Origin: Mycobacterium gallinarum
GTDB taxonomy: Bacteria > Actinomycetota > Actinomycetes > Mycobacteriales > Mycobacteriaceae
Direction: 5' to 3'
Assembly: GCF_010726765.1 (NCBI RefSeq)
Contig: NZ_AP022601.1
Coordinates: forward strand, 5,394,001-5,458,000
Length of the DNA: 64,000 nt
Part shown: piece by piece, positions 1-9,210 of the stretch
Layout of the letters: every line of letters starts with the position of its first letter
Numbering within the stretch: position 1 is the stretch's first letter
Notes under the pieces: generated by a model
Databases searched by the model: none
Seen by the model: only the letters and a program-made list of their open reading frames with translations
What the model was told of the DNA's origin: nothing
Position numbers and translations under genes: made by a program

Positions 1-334
1 CCGCGCCGGCGGGGACGGCCGCAAGCCGGTTCTCTCGCACGGGACGGTAGCTCTGGAGATACCGGTCGATCTGCTCGCGCCGCAAGGGCCGCTCCCAGAT
101 GTTCGCACCGTCGATGTCGATGCCGCTGTCATTGGATGCCGCCCGCTTGCGGGCACCGATGCGGAAGCCCGCGACCGTCGCGACCATCAGCACGACCAAG
201 ACGGCGCCGATGACCCCGGCCAGCGGACTCGCGGCGGCAAGTGAGTAGACGAACGTTCCAAGGGCGACGAACGTCAACAGGAACAACACATAGGCCACAT
301 TCGTCGGAGAAACGCGACCCAACACCTTCAACAT
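1..334 (-). CDS. Small two-helix membrane protein, C-terminus cut by window edge
   Basis: Reading leftwards from an ATG at 334 gives about 111 codons that run off the window edge. The N-terminal 60 residues hold two hydrophobic segments (roughly residues 13-33 and 38-57), followed by a charged soluble tail that begins with an Arg/Lys cluster, so two membrane passes with a cytoplasmic tail are likely. I do not recognise a family. It is divergent from the TetR gene at 438, and the double palindrome at 361-396 sits between the two starts, so it is the obvious candidate target of that repressor. The product is unknown; the reading frame is convincing because the hydrophobic pattern is continuous. 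Confidence 0.6.
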   Translation of the reverse strand, partial: MLKVLGRVSPTNVAYVLFLLTFVALGTFVYSLAAASPLAGVIGAVLVVLMVATVAGFRIGARKRAASNDSGIDIDGANIWERPLRREQIDRYLQSYRPVRENRLAAVPAGA

Positions 335-360
335 CACTCTCACCTTTACCCGATAAAAAA

Positions 361-396
361 CGCTACGCGTATCGTAGCGCTACGCTTAGTGTAGCG
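361..396. promoter_or_regulatory. Two overlapping 19-bp palindromes, probable TetR operator
   Basis: Positions 361-379 form CGCTACG-N5-CGTAGCG and positions 378-396 form CGCTAC-N7-GTAGCG. The two perfect inverted repeats overlap by 2 bp and are phased 17 bp apart. They lie between the divergent membrane-protein gene (start 334) and the TetR gene (start 438), the usual place for a TetR autoregulatory operator. That the adjacent regulator binds here is inference. Confidence 0.75.
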
Positions 397-437
397 TTTC
401 GACGACGACACTTATTCCCGGCCACCAGGAGGGCTTG

Positions 438-983
438 ATGCCGCAGCGCCGGACCACGGACGAACGCATTGCCGACGCCACCTTGGCGCTGCTCCGCACC
501 AAAGGCGCGCGCTCGGTGACGGTCGAGGCGGTGGCGGCGCGCTCGGGCATCGCCAAGACGACGATCTATCGCCGGCACCGCGATCGGCGCGAGATGCTGT
601 CCGCCGCGTTGACGGGAATCGCCACTCCCGGACCGCTCGCCGACGACGCCAAGGCACCGGATCGACTGCGGTGGCTCATCCACGAAGCGGTCAAGGTCAT
701 CGACGATGGAATCGGCTTCGGCGGCCTGGCATCCCTGCTCACCGACGACGACCCCGACTTCACCAAGATCTTCCGCCGCATCCTCGCTCGTCAGCGGGCC
801 AAACTGGAGTCAGTCATCGAAGAAGCCACGGCCGACGGGTCGTTTCGCTCCGACGTCGACGGTGCGACTCTCGTCGACGCCATCGTCGGTGCGCACATCG
901 CCGAACGCTCCCGCGCGGGCCGCATCGCCGCCGGATCAGAGCAGCGATCGTTCGATCTCTTCCGGCCGAGCGTGCTCGCATGA
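438..983 (+). CDS. TetR/AcrR family transcriptional regulator
   Basis: A 181-residue protein with a typical TetR N-terminal helix-turn-helix at about residues 10-55 (SVTVEAVAARSGIAKTTIYRR). The rest is a helical ligand-binding and dimerisation domain that matches no effector class I can name. I chose the ATG at 438 because AGGAGG at 427-432 is well spaced from it; the TTG at 435 just upstream is too close to that site. The double palindrome at 361-396 is the likely operator, controlling this gene and the divergent membrane protein. Effector unknown. Confidence 0.9.
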   Translation: MPQRRTTDERIADATLALLRTKGARSVTVEAVAARSGIAKTTIYRRHRDRREMLSAALTGIATPGPLADDAKAPDRLRWLIHEAVKVIDDGIGFGGLASLLTDDDPDFTKIFRRILARQRAKLESVIEEATADGSFRSDVDGATLVDAIVGAHIAERSRAGRIAAGSEQRSFDLFRPSVLA

Positions 984-1065
984 GTTTCCGAGGATCTCCA
1001 TTCGGCTCGTTTCCCGGCCGGCCGTGCAAAGCTGTTCATCGTCGGGCGAGTATGTGAGGGGTGCA

Positions 1066-2004
1066 GTGTCGACGTGTACGACGTGCGGGACGCATGCAGG
1101 TCCCGCGGAGGGAGTCTGTGAGAATTGCGGTGCCGCGTTGACGGCGATCCGACAACTCGCGGTGCCCAGGTCGGCTCCGGGCGCCGATGGCCAGGAGCCG
1201 GATCGCGATGAGAATCAGCTCGGGGCGATTGTGCTGCTCACCGACCGCGGCATCGAGCACACGCGCAACGAAGACGCCGGCGCAGCGGGAATCGTGCTCA
1301 ACAGCGCGGGGGACCGGCCGCGCGCGATCGCCGCCGTGGTGTGCGACGGTGTCTCCACCTCCGCCGACGCGCAGAATGCGTCGAGGGCCGCGTCGGCGGC
1401 AGGCGTCGACGCAATGCTGAAGGCACTGGCCGCATCCCGCGACATCCCGTCGGTGATGGTGGCCGGACTCGCTGATGGAGCGAAGGCGGCCGCGGAATCC
1501 ACGTCGCCCGAAGGATTCAGCCCTGCCTCATGCACCTACACAGCTGCCGTCGTCGTTCCGGCCGAGGGTGGACAGGTGCAGATCGCGATCGCCAACGTCG
1601 GGGACAGCAGGGTGTACTGGCTCCCCGAGCCGCCCGCGCAGCCGCAACGTCTGACCGTCGACGACACCGTTGCGCAGCAATTGATCTCGGCGGGTATACC
1701 GGCCGACTCGCCCGCCGTGCTGCGCGGGGAGCACACCCTGACCCGGTGGTTCGGTCGCGATGCCGATCGGGAGTGGGACGAATCAAGCGTTCATACGATG
1801 ATCACCGCCGACCGGGGCGTCCTGGTGCTGTGCTCGGACGGACTGCACAACTACCTCCCCGAGGCCGCCGACATCGCTCGGTTCTGCAACGGAACCGCAC
1901 CGGACGAGGCCGCTCGCGCGCTGGTCGATCACGCATTGCAGGCCGGCGGTCACGACAACATCACCGTGATCGTCATTCCGATCGGACCTCATGAGTTGGC
2001 TTGA
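1066..2004 (+). CDS. PP2C-type Ser/Thr phosphatase with N-terminal zinc ribbon
   Basis: A 312-residue protein. Residues 4-21 carry a CxxC-x10-CxxC zinc-ribbon pattern, and a PP2C catalytic domain follows. The domain has the expected metal-binding and structural motifs: RNEDA, VCDGVS, NVGDSRVYW, LCSDGL and GGHDNITV. It would dephosphorylate phospho-Ser/Thr proteins using two Mn or Mg ions, presumably in the cytoplasm, since no signal peptide or membrane helix is visible. The open frame extends upstream to 706 but overlaps the TetR gene there. I chose the GTG at 1066 because GAGGGG precedes it and the zinc ribbon starts at once. No kinase lies nearby, so its partner is unknown. Confidence 0.85.
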   Translation: MSTCTTCGTHAGPAEGVCENCGAALTAIRQLAVPRSAPGADGQEPDRDENQLGAIVLLTDRGIEHTRNEDAGAAGIVLNSAGDRPRAIAAVVCDGVSTSADAQNASRAASAAGVDAMLKALAASRDIPSVMVAGLADGAKAAAESTSPEGFSPASCTYTAAVVVPAEGGQVQIAIANVGDSRVYWLPEPPAQPQRLTVDDTVAQQLISAGIPADSPAVLRGEHTLTRWFGRDADREWDESSVHTMITADRGVLVLCSDGLHNYLPEAADIARFCNGTAPDEAARALVDHALQAGGHDNITVIVIPIGPHELA

Positions 2005-2061
2005 GCCGCGTCGACTTTGCCCGTGATAATGGACTCTCGGTTGATGACCAATATGACTGTG

Positions 2062-2141
2062 TGCCAACCTCATAGCGACTTTGTCGCTCAACTACTACCG
2101 TCGCGAACAATGTCAGCGACTTCGTCGCTCTGAGCTTGGCA
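2062..2141. repeat. Inverted pair of a 27-bp palindromic repeat, possible bidirectional terminator
   Basis: Between the convergent phosphatase and amine oxidase genes lie two copies of AGCGAC-N3-GTCGCT (2074-2088 and 2115-2129). Each has a TGCCAA-S-CTC flank (2062-2071, and its complement 2132-2141), and the copies face each other. They match 22 of 27 bases. A third copy at 36481-36507 matches the second at 24 of 27. Small stem-loops between converging genes could end transcription from both sides; this role is inference. Confidence 0.65.
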
Positions 2142-2195
2142 CCAACCACATATGGTCTCGCTGAGCCGCGAAGTCCTTGACGCAGGAAAGCCGAA

Positions 2196-3560
2196 TTAGG
2201 CCGACGTCATCGCCTTGTCGTGCTCCATCACCTCGACGGCCGCGCGCTCACCGGAGCGGACCGCCCCATCGATGAACCCGTACATGCGCGCCGAGCTCTC
2301 CGTGCCCGCCCAGTGGATCCGCCCGCACGGCTCCCGAAGCGCCGGGCCAAACTCCGTCAGCACACCCGGCGGTGTGTGCGCAATCATGCCGCCGCCCGAA
2401 TACCGCTCGATCGTCCAGTTCTGCTCGACGTAGTCGACCGGCGTCAGCGCCTTATCGCCGAACCGCTCGGCCACCGCCGCGAGCACCGCTTGCCGACGTT
2501 CTGCCTCACTGAGTTTCGTCATCTCGCGTGCGACGGGTCCTTCGGTGATGACCGTCAGGCTCCCGGGTGTCCCCTTGTCCGTGCAGGAGTCGATCGTCAA
2601 GTTGGCCATCGATCCCGGCGCGAACGACTGACCCGACAGGCCGTCGGCCCGCCAGAACGGTTCGTCGTAGATCACCGCGATCTTGTACACCGCGCCCGAC
2701 GGCATCCGTTGCTGCAGGAACGCTCGATCCACCGGAAGCATTGGCTCGAAGATGATTTGGGACACGATGCTGACCGGCACGGCCACGATCGCTCGACGTG
2801 CCCGGACCACCATGTCGTCGGACCGGACCGTGACGCCGCCGTCGTCCTGGGTGACACTGCGCACCGGCTGCGACAGATGAATCACATCGCCTAGCTCGGC
2901 GGCAATCGCGCGATGGATCGCGCCCATCCCGCCGACCGGCCGCTCATCCTCGGCCCCATCCTTGACGCCGAGCACAAAGCTCGGCCCGCCGGCCGAGGCC
3001 ATTTGATACAACACGAACAGCAGCGAAATCTCCGATGCTGCAGAGGTATACAGCCCGGAGACCGAGTAGTCGAGTAACTGGTGAGCGGGCTTGGACAGCG
3101 TATTGCGGTCCAGCCACTCCGCCCATGTGGTCTGATCCCACTTCTTCGCCTTCGGCGCATCCCACGGGGCCTCCGGCGGAATCGACTTGCACATCGAGGT
3201 CAGCTCCAGGAAGACCTTGCCGATGTTCGCCACCGCCCACGGGCTCATCGACAACGGGATCGTGCCCTTGTACTTGTACGCCTTCCCGTCGACGTACATC
3301 ATCGCCTCGCCGTCGGTGTACTGCTTGTAGCTCGGGATGCCGAACTCCTTCATCAGCGCATAGATGGCGTCTTGGCCCGGCCCGATCCACGCGCCGCCCC
3401 GATCGATCCACAACCCGTCGTCTCGAGTCTCGGTCCACGTGCGGCCGCCCACCCGGTCGCGCGCCTCCAGCAGCGCGACCGAATGCCCCGCCTGCTTCAA
3501 GCGCAACGCCGCAGTCAGTCCGCCGAACCCGGCACCCACAACGCAGTAATCAACATCCAT
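2196..3560 (-). CDS. FAD-dependent flavin monoamine oxidase family protein
   Basis: A 454-residue flavoprotein. The N-terminus has the dinucleotide-binding motif VVGAGFGGLTAALRL, then LLEARDRVGGRTWT, the hallmark of the monoamine oxidase/amine oxidase superfamily. The C-terminus has IHWAGTESSARMYGFIDGAVRSGERAA, the second FAD-contacting motif of the family. It should oxidise an amine, releasing aldehyde, ammonia and peroxide; the substrate cannot be told from sequence. I chose the ATG at 3560 because GGGGTG precedes it and the Rossmann motif begins a few residues later; an ATG at 3599 would add 13 unlikely residues. A strong promoter and palindromes lie upstream at 3611-3644. Confidence 0.85.
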   Translation of the reverse strand: MDVDYCVVGAGFGGLTAALRLKQAGHSVALLEARDRVGGRTWTETRDDGLWIDRGGAWIGPGQDAIYALMKEFGIPSYKQYTDGEAMMYVDGKAYKYKGTIPLSMSPWAVANIGKVFLELTSMCKSIPPEAPWDAPKAKKWDQTTWAEWLDRNTLSKPAHQLLDYSVSGLYTSAASEISLLFVLYQMASAGGPSFVLGVKDGAEDERPVGGMGAIHRAIAAELGDVIHLSQPVRSVTQDDGGVTVRSDDMVVRARRAIVAVPVSIVSQIIFEPMLPVDRAFLQQRMPSGAVYKIAVIYDEPFWRADGLSGQSFAPGSMANLTIDSCTDKGTPGSLTVITEGPVAREMTKLSEAERRQAVLAAVAERFGDKALTPVDYVEQNWTIERYSGGGMIAHTPPGVLTEFGPALREPCGRIHWAGTESSARMYGFIDGAVRSGERAAVEVMEHDKAMTSA

Positions 3561-3610
3561 GGCACACCCCAGCTGTCCGTCGCGCCGGCCCCGAACCAAC
3601 GCGATCGGTT

Positions 3611-3644
3611 ATTAGACATACGCCTAATTGGACAGTGTGTCAAT
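3611..3644 (-). promoter_or_regulatory. Promoter and overlapping palindromes upstream of the amine oxidase gene
   Basis: On the minus strand a perfect TTGACA (3643-3638) is followed 17 bp later by TATGTC (3620-3615), a good SigA-type promoter for the oxidase gene. The same bases form two inverted repeats: ATTAG-N8-CTAAT (3611-3628) and ATTG(G)ACA-GTG-TGTCAAT (3627-3644). Together they suggest a repressor that blocks the polymerase; which one is unknown. Confidence 0.6.
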
Positions 3645-3755
3645 AGGGCAGCGCGCAGCAACAGCAAATTTGTTACGACAGCCGTCAATAAATGCAAACC
3701 AGGGTTGACGTGCTAGTTAGAACGAAGACGGCCTAGTAATTGCGAAGTGTAGTAA

Positions 3756-4817
<1,062 letters not shown>

Positions 4818-4871
4818 CTAACAACGCCGCCGCATACTCTTGCGCTCCCGCGCTCGGCAGTGACCAGTCTG

Positions 4872-5888
4872 TTATCGGGATGAGATCCGTCGTGACACTT
4901 CGCCGTAGCGCTCGATGCGGTCCTGATCGGCCAACGCGTTGTACAGCACGATGCGCGTCGCGCGATCCCCGTACTTCGAGACCAGGGCGTCGGCCAGCCC
5001 GTCCCACGTCGACTCCGTTGCGAACTGGGCGATGTGCTCGTCGGTGATCTGCGCGGCCATGCCCTTGAAATCGCCGGCCTTCTGCTTCTCGCGGATCCGC
5101 GCCGTCGTCCCCTCGAACCCGGCCTCGTCCCAGATGAACGCGTAGTTCGGTGTGCTCCCATAGAAGCTCATGCTCGTGCGGACCAGCTCGCGCTCACGAT
5201 CCCGTTCCTCGTCGCTGTCCCCGACGATCGTCATGACCGGCACGATCACCGCGACATCCGATACCGACCGGCCCGACTTCGCCGCGCCCTCAGCGATATT
5301 CGGCACCACATGACGCGTGATGTAGCCCGGCTCGCCCAGCGGATGCACGTGCACGCCGTCGGCCACCTCGCCGGCCATGCGCAGCATCCACGGATTGACC
5401 GCCGCGATGTCGACTTTCGGATCCGGCGCGTCGATCGGGCCCGCGCTCCACTGCGGCGTGATGAAGTCCATGTCGTAGAAGTCGCCGTGGTGGTCCAGCC
5501 TGCCTGTCCGGAATGCTTTGAAGCACGCCTTGACGGCCCGTACGTAATCGCGCAGACGCGGACCGGGACGCTCGAACTCCGCGCCGTAGCGCCGCACCAC
5601 ATGCGTGCGCACCTGCGTGCCCAGGCCGAGCCGGAACTTACCGTCCGTCGCCTCCTGTAGTTCCCACGCCGCCGCCGCCGTGACGAACGGGCTGCGCGGG
5701 AACGCCACCGCCACACCCGTCGACAGGTCAAGGCCCGGCGCGGCCTGCGAAGCCACCGCCGCATTCAGATACGCGGTCCGGCCGGTCTCGGTGAACAACA
5801 GTCCGGAGAACCCGGCCGCTTCAGTGCGGGCGGCGAGCGCCCCGATCTTCTGCAACGGCTGCGGCGTGATCATCGCGTCGACATACAC
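4872..5888 (-). CDS. LLM-class F420-dependent oxidoreductase
   Basis: A 338-residue luciferase-like monooxygenase-fold (TIM barrel) protein of the large mycobacterial F420-dependent family. Visible family features are the start MYVDAMITPQPLQKIGALAARTEAAGF, the GKFRLGLGTQVRTHVVRRYG segment near residue 90, and PKVDIAAVNPWMLRMAGEVADGVHVHP near 190. The substrate is not evident. It ends about 60 bp before the Ag85-like gene on the same strand and may be cotranscribed with it. It is divergent from the small membrane protein at 5927, with 38 bp between the starts, so their promoters must overlap. Confidence 0.83.
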   Translation of the reverse strand: MYVDAMITPQPLQKIGALAARTEAAGFSGLLFTETGRTAYLNAAVASQAAPGLDLSTGVAVAFPRSPFVTAAAAWELQEATDGKFRLGLGTQVRTHVVRRYGAEFERPGPRLRDYVRAVKACFKAFRTGRLDHHGDFYDMDFITPQWSAGPIDAPDPKVDIAAVNPWMLRMAGEVADGVHVHPLGEPGYITRHVVPNIAEGAAKSGRSVSDVAVIVPVMTIVGDSDEERDRERELVRTSMSFYGSTPNYAFIWDEAGFEGTTARIREKQKAGDFKGMAAQITDEHIAQFATESTWDGLADALVSKYGDRATRIVLYNALADQDRIERYGEVSRRISSR

Positions 5889-5926
5889 AGGGGCACCGTA
5901 CGCCCGCCCTGACGTACGCTGAGTCG

Positions 5927-6280
5927 ATGGAGCTACTACGCGACGTAGTTGTATTGCTGCACATCGTCGGCTTCGCCGTCACCTTCGGCGCGTGGGTCAC
6001 CGAGGCAGTCGCCAAGCGGTTTAGCTTCACCCGCGTCATGGACTACGGGCTGCTGCTGTCACTGCTCACGGGCTTGGCGTTGGCCGCGCCGTGGCCCGCG
6101 GGCATTGATTTGAACTATCCGAAGATCGGCATCAAGCTCGTCATCCTCATCGTGATCGGCGGCGTGCTCGGTATGGGCAGCGCTCGGCAGAAGCGCACCG
6201 GAGCGCCCGTGCCGCGTCCGCTGTTCGTCACCGTCGGGGTGTTGTCCTTCCTCGCGGCCGCCATCGCCGTGCTGTGGTAG
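5927..6280 (+). CDS. Small four-helix integral membrane protein
   Basis: A 117-residue protein made almost entirely of hydrophobic segments, at roughly residues 6-26, 40-56, 68-84 and 97-116, so about four membrane passes with very short loops. Conserved-looking features are an early HIVGF and an NYPKIGIKLVIL stretch in the middle. I do not recognise a characterised family and assign no function. It starts 38 bp from the divergent oxidoreductase and ends 28 bp before the sensor kinase gene, with which it is probably cotranscribed. Confidence 0.65.
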   Translation: MELLRDVVVLLHIVGFAVTFGAWVTEAVAKRFSFTRVMDYGLLLSLLTGLALAAPWPAGIDLNYPKIGIKLVILIVIGGVLGMGSARQKRTGAPVPRPLFVTVGVLSFLAAAIAVLW

Positions 6281-6308
6281 CTGGGGTTTCGTCACTACGA
6301 TCGGCCAG

Positions 6309-8132
6309 GTGAGCCCACCGGCGGTCACCCGATGGCGAACGCTCTACCGCAGGTTCCTCAACCTGGTGGTACGGCCGACCGCGCCGCCGCTCTGGCTCGG
6401 CGTGCTCGTGGGGGCTGGATTCATCGCAGTCGAATGGCTGCTCGTCGTCCAGCTGAAAAGAGTCGCGCCGGAGAACGCTTTCGGCGCCGTCTTCCTGCTC
6501 GGCGTGCTGGTGGTGTCCGCCGGCTGGGGCTTCGGCCTTGCCGTAGCGACGTCGCTGGCCAGTGCCGCGGTCTACGTCTACATCCACAGCGAGGGGGCCG
6601 ACAGCTTCGTCCCGGCAGTCCTGGTGTTCCTCAGTTTGGCGCTGCTGGCCAACGTGTTGGTGGGGCAGGCTCGACTGCGTGCACTCGAGGCCGAGCAGCG
6701 CCGGCTGGAAGCCGACCTCTCGGCCGAACTCGCACGCTCGACGCTGCGTGCCGAGGATCTCAATGCCGCACTTGACGCCGCCGGCCGCCGCATCGCCGAC
6801 GCACTCGATCTGCCGTTCGCCGTACTGGATCTGTCAGACGTGCCCGGCGACGACGAACGCGCGGCCATCGCGCTGCGCGACGGCGGCGACGTGGTGGGGA
6901 CGTTGGTGGTGCCGTCGGACCTGCCCGCCGCGGCGCGGCGGCGCGTCGAACGGATGGTCCCGTCGCTCGAGGCGTTGATGGCGGCCACCCGTGATCGCCA
7001 GGAGATCACCGGCGAGGTGACCGCACTGGCCACCCAGCAAGCCGCGCTGCGCGCCGTCGCGACGTTGGTGGCACGCGGCGCCGAGCCGTCCGAGGTGTAT
7101 CGGGTCGCGGTAGCCGAGCTGGCGCGCGGACTCGGCGTCGAGCATGTCACACTCGTGGGCTACGACGAGGACGACGTCGGCGTCGTGCTCGCCACCCGTG
7201 ACAGCCCGGACCGCATGGCAATGACTGTGGGCGAACGGTTTTCGCTCGACGGGCACAGCCTGAGCGCACAGATCGTCGATACCGGCACGCCGGCGCGCAT
7301 CGACGACTACAGCGCCGCGGAGGGCCCTATCGCCGACCGGATGCGCGGGCTGAACGTGTGCTCCGGTGTGGGTGCTCCCGTCGTGGTCGACGGCGAGGTT
7401 CGCGCCGCCCTGATGGTGGGTTCGATTGTCGCGCAACCATTACCGACGGGAACCGAAGACCAGGTGTCCGACTTCGCCGATCTGATCGCGACGGCGATCT
7501 ACAACGCGGAGAACCGCGCAGCGCTGAAGGCCTCACGTACCCGCATCGTCGCCGCGGCTGACGAGGCGCGCCGGGGCTTCGAGCGCGATCTGCACGACGG
7601 AGCGCAGCAGCGGATCGTGTCACTCGGCCTGCAACTGCGGGCGTTGGAGGCTTCCGAGCACGGGTCGACGCGCGAGGGCATCGACAGGGCAGTCGCGGAC
7701 CTGATGGAAATACATGAACAGCTGCAAGAGATCTCGCGCGGCATCCATCCGGCGATCCTCTCGCGAGGTGGGCTGGGACCAGCGATCAAGACGTTGGCCC
7801 GGCGATCTGCGGTGCCCGTCGCGCTGGACGCCGACGTGGACCGCCGACTGGCCGAGTCGATTGAGGTGGCGGCGTACTACGTTGTCGCCGAAGCGCTGAC
7901 GAACACCGCGAAGCACGCCCAGGCGTCGGAGGTTCAGTTACACGCATCGTCTGACGATGTCGAGCTTCGGATGACGATCAGTGACGACGGCGTCGGAGGA
8001 GCGACGATCGGCGGCGGGTCGGGGTTGATCGGGCTCAAGGACCGGGTCGAGGCGGTGTCGGGCCGGTTGGAGATCGTGAGTGCACAAGGGGCGGGCACGA
8101 CGTTGCACGTGACGATCCCGCTGAATGGTTGA
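6309..8132 (+). CDS. Membrane-anchored GAF sensor histidine kinase, NarL-partner type
   Basis: A 607-residue kinase with a GTG start. Order: N-terminal membrane region of about four helices (residues 28-125, DUF4118-like), a linker coiled coil, a GAF sensor domain (about 250-395), a HisKA_3 dimerisation helix with phosphoacceptor His at about 429 in ERDLHDGAQQR, and an HATPase domain (about 500-605). The ATPase domain shows the N box (EALTNTAKHA), SDDGVGGA and GSGLIGLKDRVEAV. This kinase type normally phosphorylates a LuxR/NarL-type response regulator. None is adjacent, so it looks orphan here. It probably shares a transcript with the small membrane protein upstream. Confidence 0.9.
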   Translation: MSPPAVTRWRTLYRRFLNLVVRPTAPPLWLGVLVGAGFIAVEWLLVVQLKRVAPENAFGAVFLLGVLVVSAGWGFGLAVATSLASAAVYVYIHSEGADSFVPAVLVFLSLALLANVLVGQARLRALEAEQRRLEADLSAELARSTLRAEDLNAALDAAGRRIADALDLPFAVLDLSDVPGDDERAAIALRDGGDVVGTLVVPSDLPAAARRRVERMVPSLEALMAATRDRQEITGEVTALATQQAALRAVATLVARGAEPSEVYRVAVAELARGLGVEHVTLVGYDEDDVGVVLATRDSPDRMAMTVGERFSLDGHSLSAQIVDTGTPARIDDYSAAEGPIADRMRGLNVCSGVGAPVVVDGEVRAALMVGSIVAQPLPTGTEDQVSDFADLIATAIYNAENRAALKASRTRIVAAADEARRGFERDLHDGAQQRIVSLGLQLRALEASEHGSTREGIDRAVADLMEIHEQLQEISRGIHPAILSRGGLGPAIKTLARRSAVPVALDADVDRRLAESIEVAAYYVVAEALTNTAKHAQASEVQLHASSDDVELRMTISDDGVGGATIGGGSGLIGLKDRVEAVSGRLEIVSAQGAGTTLHVTIPLNG

Positions 8133-8401
8133 CGGTCGCGGGGGCTTTCTGGCGGCGTAGCGCGTCTTCAGCGACCAGATCATCGATCGAAAGACTTTCT
8201 CCACGGCAATGCGTTTTCCACGTCTTGGCGATCACGATCATGAACGCGACGGCGACGATGAGCAGTGCAACTGCGGTCACTGCCATCAAAATAATTGCGT
8301 TGGTTGCGATGTCGACCCCTTGGTTCGCTGGCGCCTACGGCACCACTCATCGCGAAGTAGACTCCCAGTACACGCCTGATCAGCACCGATGTCAACAGCA
8401 C
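8035..8401 (-). pseudogene. Frameshifted small membrane-protein gene (candidate)
   Basis: A GTG at 8401 opens a frame reading MLLTSVLIRRVLGVYFAMSG. It loses sense near 8311-8335, exactly where a neighbouring frame takes over with GVDIATNAIILMAVTAVALL and a second clear membrane helix, then continues to a stop at 8035. Joined across one frameshift, the two halves look like a normal two-helix membrane protein with a short acidic tail. Either the gene is broken by an indel or the sequence has an error there. The 3' end overlaps the sensor kinase gene antisense by about 98 bp, which is unusual and lowers confidence. An intact start of only the second half (ATG at 8289) is the alternative. Confidence 0.4.
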
Positions 8402-8556
8402 CTGGCCAGAGGCGAGGCGGAAAATGATTGCGCCCCAAATAATTTAAGAGCGTATGCTTGGGGGATCGGCGGTATCTCGTCATATGATCGTTCAAGGTCG
8501 TGTCGTCGTCGATTCGCAGTATCCGGCCGATTCTCGGTCAAGACGGGAGCGTCGCA

Positions 8557-9042
8557 ATGACGCTGAACCAACCTTTGCCCACCGGCGTCACGACTGCGCC
8601 GCGCTCTTCTCCGGAACACACGCCCCGATTGCGCTTGAAGCCCAAGGGCCGCATAAGCGGATACGTAGACGGCGCGTGGTGGCCGCACAGCGACGACCTC
8701 GCCACACAACTGCCTGATCTGCTGACAGTGCTCTCGGTTCGACTTGGCCCCATTGACCGGGTGTTGTTCAACGTCAATGAATGGGTGCCGCCGCACAGGA
8801 AACTCTCCGCCGGCGGGCGAGCGGTTCGACTGGACGGCTACCAGCGTCAGCCGGCCCACACGATCGAAGTTCTCGGCTTCAGCGGCGGGGGCAGGATTGC
8901 CTTACTCGTCGTTCCCGCGGACTCCGACCCGGACGAGGCGCACGCCACGCTGATGGCCGCCGCGACACCGCACGACAAGTCAACTGTCGACGGGCTTCTC
9001 CTCATGACCGACCGTCATGCCGAACAGACAAGGAAGATGTGA
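8557..9042 (+). CDS. DUF5994-like hypothetical protein
   Basis: A 161-residue soluble protein. I chose the ATG at 8557, preceded by GGGAG, over an upstream ATG at 8500. It resembles the actinobacterial DUF5994 family by the WWPHSDDLATQLPDLLTVL segment near residue 48 and the downstream NEWVPPHRKL. Members are uncharacterised. Its TGA overlaps the ATG of the next small gene (TGATG at 9040-9044), so the two are translationally coupled. No signal peptide or membrane helix is visible. The family name is from memory of the motif and has not been checked. Confidence 0.75.
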   Translation: MTLNQPLPTGVTTAPRSSPEHTPRLRLKPKGRISGYVDGAWWPHSDDLATQLPDLLTVLSVRLGPIDRVLFNVNEWVPPHRKLSAGGRAVRLDGYQRQPAHTIEVLGFSGGGRIALLVVPADSDPDEAHATLMAAATPHDKSTVDGLLLMTDRHAEQTRKM

Positions 9043-9200
9043 TGACTTCACCGACAATGTTTCGAACGCCCTACGACATTCGTGTCGACCTCGTCAAAGA
9101 CACCATCATGGCTCGCACCAAGCTCGATGACAAAGATGCAGCCGACCTGGCTGTAGACATCCTCAAGGTGTTGACCTCGATTCCCGAGAAGATGCGCTGA
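9042..9200 (+). CDS. 52-aa conserved-looking small protein
   Basis: The ATG at 9042 overlaps the previous stop codon, a coupled arrangement that supports real translation. The 52-residue product (MTSPTMFRTPYDIRVDLVKD at the start, ending SIPEKMR) is amphipathic and helical in appearance, with alternating acidic and basic residues and no membrane segment. It has no family I can name. It lies in a run of three short same-strand genes (8557-9408). Confidence 0.65.
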   Translation: MTSPTMFRTPYDIRVDLVKDTIMARTKLDDKDAADLAVDILKVLTSIPEKMR

Positions 9201-9210
9201 CGCAACGACC

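Noticed and set aside
706..1065. N-terminal extension of the PP2C phosphatase
   Set aside because: It lies inside the TetR gene in another frame; the zinc ribbon begins right at the GTG at 1066, which has a ribosome site.
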